From positions 1 through 17,136 of the forward strand of contig JAILNO010000164.1 of assembly GCA_024691465.1 (NCBI GenBank): a stretch of DNA of 17,136 nt, given 5' to 3'. This stretch comes from Pseudobutyrivibrio sp. Lineage in GTDB: Bacteria; Bacillota_A; Clostridia; Lachnospirales; Lachnospiraceae. Positions 14,097-17,136 of the stretch are shown here, piece after piece (within the stretch, counting starts at the first letter, position 1; each line of letters begins with the position of its first letter). The notes beneath the pieces were generated by a model. That model saw only the letters and a program-made list of their open reading frames with translations, searched no databases and was not told the origin of the DNA. The position numbers were made by a program, and so were the translations under genes.

Positions 14097-14824
14097 CACT
14101 CCACCTCCTTCGACTTAGGTTCCCAGTGTCCATTGGACTGTCCTATGATATCGCCATCCTTGAGGGTGATGATACGCTCTGTCTCCTGGGAAAGCTCAGG
14201 TGAGTGAGTAATCAGAACGATGGTCTTGCCCTGCTCCTCATGGAGCTTATGGAATATATCCATAATCATACGGCCTGTAGCCGAATCAAGAGCTCCAGTA
14301 GGTTCATCAGCAAGGATAATAGCAGGATCGTTAGCCATGGCACGAGCTATGGCTACTCGTTGCTTTTGACCTCCTGATAACTCATCTGGATTGTGCATCA
14401 TTCTGTCTGTCATGCCAACCTCCTCAAGGAGCATCTTGGCACGCTCTGTCCTCTCGCCACGACCTACCCCTGCATACATCATAGGGAGCTCTACATTCTT
14501 AAGAGCATTGGTACGTGCGATTAGATTGTATGTCTGAAAAACAAAGCCAATTTTCTTATTGCGAAGAATCGATAATTCATGATCCTTGGCCTTCTCAATA
14601 TCTATTCCATCAAGGGTGTATTCCCCGGCAGTGGGTCTATCTAAGGCTCCTATGATATTCATAAGAGTGGACTTACCAGAACCAGACTGACCTACTATAG
14701 AGACGAACTCGCCCTTATCCACGGTGAAGTTAACCCCGTGTAATACCTCGAATTCATTAGGAGTACCAATGAAGAAACTCTTATGGATATCTCGAAGGTC
14801 AAGCATAGTGTTAGTATTTTCCAT
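14096..14824 (-). CDS. MacB/LolD-type ABC transporter ATPase, cassette 2
   Basis: ATPase of the second pump, 242 residues, very close to its cassette 1 paralogue along its whole length. Walker A is GQSGSGKST (45-53), the Q-loop Gln is at ~97, the signature LSGGQKQRV at 149-157, Walker B IILADEPTGALD at 169-180 and the switch His at 207. AGGAGG (14831-14836) lies 6 nt before ATG 14824. The main differences from the paralogue are at the two ends (MENTNT start, HWEPKSKEVE end). The gene follows the adaptor gene by 16 bp and its stop overlaps the permease start codon, so the three proteins should be made together. The shared ATPase sequence leaves open whether the two ATPases can be exchanged. 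Confidence 0.94.
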   Translation of the reverse strand: MENTNTMLDLRDIHKSFFIGTPNEFEVLHGVNFTVDKGEFVSIVGQSGSGKSTLMNIIGALDRPTAGEYTLDGIDIEKAKDHELSILRNKKIGFVFQTYNLIARTNALKNVELPMMYAGVGRGERTERAKMLLEEVGMTDRMMHNPDELSGGQKQRVAIARAMANDPAIILADEPTGALDSATGRMIMDIFHKLHEEQGKTIVLITHSPELSQETERIITLKDGDIIGQSNGHWEPKSKEVE

Positions 14825-14840
14825 CTAGGTCCTCCTATGC

Positions 14841-16334
14841 TTACTCAAAAGTAACGTAATCCATTACATCTGTGCTAGGTGCATCATCCACAATAGCTTC
14901 CACTGTCATACCCTTCTTAAGGCCATCGCCGCTTACTTCCACATAGTAGTCACTCTCTAATCCGCGAGTAACTGTAATATTAGACTTGGAGCCATCATCT
15001 GCAATCACTGCAACGAAGTAGCTACCATCCTCAGCCTCCTGTACACAATCGTAAGGAACTGCCAGTACATTATCCACTGAGTCCAAAATTACGCTAGCCT
15101 TAGCTGTCATACCAGCGCGGAGTCTCTCGTCATTGCCCTCTAACTGAATCTTGATCTTATAATTAGCTGTGCCAGCTGCTGTAGAAGTAACTGCTGAAGA
15201 GTAGCTAGAAGCAGCTGCTGGAGTAGAATTACCAGAGATAGTTGCCTCAGATGCTACTGATACGAAGCTAACTGTTCCCTTGAACTCGTCATCATCAGTG
15301 GCCTCGAACTTAACAACTGCTGGAAGATCCTGCTTGATATTAGCAACATCATACTCATTAACTGTGGCCTCCACATAGAATCCACTGGTATCAGCTATGG
15401 TAAATACGGTATTACCCTGAGTGTAGTTGTTGCCTTCCTCTACATTCATAGTGAGGATATATCCTGAGATAGGTGCAGCTACCTGTGTCTTGTCCATGCT
15501 CTCATACACATCATCATAAGCATCTACCTGAGTGTAGTTCTGTGCATAATCCTGCTGCATCTGTGCTAACTGAATCTTATTAGTAGTGGTCCTGATCTGC
15601 TCCTGAAGTGCCTCTACCTCATCTTCAACTGCCTCATATCCTGTGATAGATACTGGCTGAGAGAGAGCTGCTGCAGCTCCTGACTCACGATTCCATCTCT
15701 CAACTACTGACTTATCATAGTCCTTATACTGCTCATACTGATCGAAAGCATCCTTGAGGTTCTCATAGACTGCTTTATTATCATCAAGCCACTTCTGCTT
15801 CTCGTCGATTTTCTTCTGAGTGTCGACAATGGACTGCTGTAAGTCCTCTATATTCATGCTGCTCTCTGTATTAGAGATATTGTACTGAGCGTCCAACTCA
15901 GCCACCTTGCGATTGTAGTCATCACCATCGAACTCAACTACAACAGTGCCTGCCTCTACATAGTCCCCCTCCTTATAGTTGACATGAGCTACCTTGATAC
16001 CTGTAACCCCTGTGCCACCTATAGTAGATGTAACTGTAGCTGTATCATTAGCTGTAAGTGTACCTGTAACACTGACAGACTGCTGTAGATCCATCTGCTC
16101 AACTGTAGCTGTAACAGGCTGATTCATCATCTCCTCATAAGCTACCTGAGCCTTCTTAACACTACTTCTAACGTATAGAATTATTATTAATACAATAACC
16201 AGGAAAATAGTAAGCTTAATGTGCTTCTTGAAAAAACCACCAAGCTTCTTAAGAAATCTAAGAATAAAGAAATCCTTCTTAGACGAACTGTCATCTGAAG
16301 GCAAAGTATTATCCTTCTTGCCAAAAAAACCCAT
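14841..16334 (-). CDS. Membrane-fusion (HlyD/MacA-like) efflux adaptor, cassette 2
   Basis: Adaptor of the second pump, 497 residues. The N-terminal segment is polar and basic, followed by a hydrophobic anchor helix at about 39-54 (IKLTIFLVIVLIIILYV). Lipoyl-like halves (VTGTLTAN to EAGTVVVEFDGDDY, and QVAAPISGYILTMNVEEGNNY) flank a helical hairpin of about 130 residues. A beta-barrel region with ATDDDEFKGTVSFVSV and LRAGMTAKASVILD follows. I set the start at ATG 16334: GGAGG lies 6 nt before it, while the upstream ATG at 16340 touches the GGAGG with no spacer. It lacks the Gly-rich tail and long Ser run of its paralogue, having an Ala/Ser/Thr-rich loop in that place. First gene of cassette 2, 153 bp after the Xre regulator gene. 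Confidence 0.91.
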   Translation of the reverse strand: MGFFGKKDNTLPSDDSSSKKDFFILRFLKKLGGFFKKHIKLTIFLVIVLIIILYVRSSVKKAQVAYEEMMNQPVTATVEQMDLQQSVSVTGTLTANDTATVTSTIGGTGVTGIKVAHVNYKEGDYVEAGTVVVEFDGDDYNRKVAELDAQYNISNTESSMNIEDLQQSIVDTQKKIDEKQKWLDDNKAVYENLKDAFDQYEQYKDYDKSVVERWNRESGAAAALSQPVSITGYEAVEDEVEALQEQIRTTTNKIQLAQMQQDYAQNYTQVDAYDDVYESMDKTQVAAPISGYILTMNVEEGNNYTQGNTVFTIADTSGFYVEATVNEYDVANIKQDLPAVVKFEATDDDEFKGTVSFVSVASEATISGNSTPAAASSYSSAVTSTAAGTANYKIKIQLEGNDERLRAGMTAKASVILDSVDNVLAVPYDCVQEAEDGSYFVAVIADDGSKSNITVTRGLESDYYVEVSGDGLKKGMTVEAIVDDAPSTDVMDYVTFE

Positions 16335-16386
16335 AATCATCCTCCGTAAAATATGCCCTTAGGCAATTAATAATTACACATATCTC

Positions 16387-16405
16387 CAGTTGCGCGTTAC
16401 AACTG
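16387..16405 (-). promoter_or_regulatory. Inverted repeat at the cassette 2 start site
   Basis: CAGTTG (16387-16392) and CAACTG (16400-16405) form a 6-bp inverted repeat with a 7-nt centre. It coincides with the predicted transcription start (~16405) of the cassette 2 adaptor gene. It could be an operator or a 5' mRNA hairpin. Confidence 0.4.
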
Positions 16406-16411
16406 ATTAAA

Positions 16412-16440
16412 AGTTTATTAACTCGTAAGCCTCTTGTAAA
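16412..16440 (-). promoter_or_regulatory. Predicted sigma-A promoter of cassette 2
   Basis: On the - strand, TTTACA (16435-16440) and TAAACT (16412-16417) are 17 bp apart, downstream of the Xre gene. No strong terminator separates the regulator gene from the cassette, so some read-through is possible. Confidence 0.5.
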
Positions 16441-16487
16441 TATTATCAGGCTATTTTTAATAATTATTTAATATAATTAATTGTTAT

Positions 16488-16706
16488 TTATGAATCTGCT
16501 CCTTCCTCATACTTAAGTATGTCTCCTGGCTCACAGTTGAGAGCCTGACATATGCCAGCCAAAGTAGTGAACCTGATTGCATTAACCTTATTGTTCTTAA
16601 TCTTAGATAAGTTGACATTAGTGATGCCCACCTGATCAGCCAACTCATTCAGTGAAATATGACGCTTAGCCATCATCACATCCAGTTCTAAAATAATCTT
16701 CCCCAT
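16488..16706 (-). CDS. Small Xre/Cro-family transcriptional regulator (YozG-like)
   Basis: This 72-residue protein is almost entirely one Cro/C1-type helix-turn-helix domain. MMAKRHISLNELADQVGIT leads into the recognition segment NVNLSKIKNNKVNAIRFTTL (~30-49), then the family's typical C-terminal ICQALNCEPGDILKY. The compact size and CEPGDILKY ending match the YozG-like group, whose members often neighbour DUF2975 membrane proteins; none is visible here. GAGGA 7 nt upstream supports ATG 16706. A strong promoter and a 17-bp palindrome lie upstream, so autoregulation is likely. Its position 153 bp before cassette 2, on the same strand, suggests it may also control the efflux genes; this is an inference. 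Confidence 0.88.
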   Translation of the reverse strand: MGKIILELDVMMAKRHISLNELADQVGITNVNLSKIKNNKVNAIRFTTLAGICQALNCEPGDILKYEEGADS

Positions 16707-16751
16707 AAATATTCCTCATTAATTATTATTTAACCAGTAACGTCTTACCAG

Positions 16752-16768
16752 TTATCGTTAAACGATAA
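16752..16768. promoter_or_regulatory. 17-bp palindromic operator candidate
   Basis: TTATCGTTAAACGATAA is a perfect palindrome around one central base. It lies 4 bp downstream of the Xre gene's -10, on the predicted start site. It is embedded among CAGTTA/CAGTAA repeats (about 16735, 16749 and 16771). The position suits autorepression. Confidence 0.6.
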
Positions 16769-16772
16769 ATCA

Positions 16773-16801
16773 GTTATACCACCACAATATATATATGTCA
16801 A
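16773..16801 (-). promoter_or_regulatory. Strong predicted promoter of the Xre regulator gene
   Basis: On the - strand, a perfect TTGACA (16796-16801) and TATAAC (16773-16778) are 17 bp apart. Start near 16766, leader of about 60 nt. Confidence 0.8.
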
Positions 16802-16856
16802 TAACTTTTTAATGTTTTTCGATAAAATTTATTCAATAAAAAATAAAATATTGCAT

Positions 16857-16890
16857 AAAAAAACACCAGCCTTGTTTCCAAGACTGGTGT
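16857..16890 (-). terminator. Terminator after tRNA-Leu
   Basis: On the - strand, ACACCAGTCTTG and CAAGGCTGGTGT form a 12-bp stem with one wobble and a GAAA tetraloop, followed by seven T residues. Confidence 0.92.
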
Positions 16891-16898
16891 CTAAATCG

Positions 16899-16978
16899 TG
16901 CGGGTGACAGGACTTGAACCTGCACGGTCGCCCACTAGAACCTAAATCTAGCGCGTCTGCCAATTCCGCCACACCCGC
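16899..16978 (-). tRNA. tRNA-Leu (UAG anticodon)
   Basis: On the - strand the acceptor GCGGGTG (16972-16978) pairs with CACCCGC (16900-16906), with discriminator A at 16899. The anticodon stem CTAGA/TCTAG closes the loop TTTAGGT, giving anticodon TAG, which reads CUN leucine codons. A short class II variable arm (about TGGGCGACCG) and T arm GCAGG-TTCAAGT-CCTGT follow. No CCA is encoded. It is a single-gene unit. Confidence 0.95.
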
Positions 16979-17032
16979 GTAATCGAATCATTGTTAAAAA
17001 CCACGACCCGATGTCGGCTCATCGACTGTACT

Positions 17033-17061
17033 AATATATCATAATGAGCCATGGTATGCAA
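17033..17061 (-). promoter_or_regulatory. Predicted promoter of tRNA-Leu
   Basis: On the - strand, TTGCAT (17056-17061) and TATATT (17033-17038) are 17 bp apart, giving a start near 17026. The inverted repeat GGCTCAT (17016-17022) / ATGAGCC (17044-17050) brackets the -10 and start, and the leader can form CGATG-AGCCGA-CATCG. Confidence 0.6.
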
Positions 17062-17085
17062 TGATTTTTTGGCTTTTTCTCTAAT

Positions 17086-17128
17086 TAAAAAACTCCTGGC
17101 AGAGGAGGCGAATCCTCCGCCAGAAGTT
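17086..17128 (-). terminator. Terminator of an upstream gene outside the window
   Basis: On the - strand, AACTTCTGGC pairs with GCCAGGAGTT (17119-17128 with 17091-17100, one wobble) and an inner GGAGG/CCTCC, followed by six T residues. It should end a - strand gene lying beyond position 17136. Confidence 0.85.
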
Positions 17129-17136
17129 CTATAAAT

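Noticed and set aside
16335..16340. ATG at 16340 as start of the cassette 2 adaptor
   Set aside because: It directly abuts GGAGG with no spacer; the ATG at 16334 has a 6-nt spacer.
1..17136. CRISPR array, transposase or prophage genes
   Set aside because: No regularly spaced identical repeats of 24-40 bp, and no recombinase or phage protein in any frame.

Overview
The window looks like a chromosomal segment of a low-GC Firmicute, most likely a Lachnospiraceae member such as a Butyrivibrio/Pseudobutyrivibrio-like rumen or gut anaerobe. This is an inference. It rests on strong GGAGG ribosome binding sites, consensus sigma-A promoters, a perfect CcpA-type cre box, the ATP-type PEP carboxykinase, the gene families present and AT-rich spacers of roughly 25-30% GC. 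No plasmid, phage or transposase gene is visible.

Layout, left to right. The + strand starts with the 3' end of a 23S rRNA gene, then tRNA-Trp and a terminator, with no 5S rRNA between them. About 950 bp of AT-rich spacer with short tandem repeats follows, then pckA. Next come a short flagellin-like gene and a gene for a small membrane protein. A GC-rich, multi-hairpin segment (4388-4605) follows; it is probably a structured non-coding RNA, and its 3' end overlaps the promoter of a carbamate kinase gene. A further ~1 kb of non-coding DNA holds a riboswitch-like pair of exclusive hairpins, another hairpin, an orphan cre box and a purine-rich repeat. After that come a hypothetical gene and an ABC-F ATPase gene.

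The right half is on the - strand and is a tandem pair of three-gene MacAB/YknXYZ-type efflux cassettes, each coding for a membrane-fusion protein, an ATPase and an FtsX/MacB-type permease. The cassettes are separated by a terminator and a new promoter. Transcriptionally upstream of them is a small Xre-family regulator gene with a 17-bp palindrome at its own predicted start site. Upstream of that is tRNA-Leu(UAG).

Within each cassette the genes are translationally coupled, and together they should form one envelope export complex. The ATPases and permease membrane cores are nearly identical between cassettes, while the ectodomains and adaptors differ. This suggests duplication followed by change of substrate.

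Four observations seem most worth following up: the multi-stem RNA candidate at 4388-4605; the abrupt jump in GC and codon use inside the ABC-F gene, with GC peaking at the convergent junction near 8.9-9.2 kb; the nested inverted-repeat element in that junction; and the terminator/anti-terminator-like hairpins at 5713-5810 with no gene behind them.
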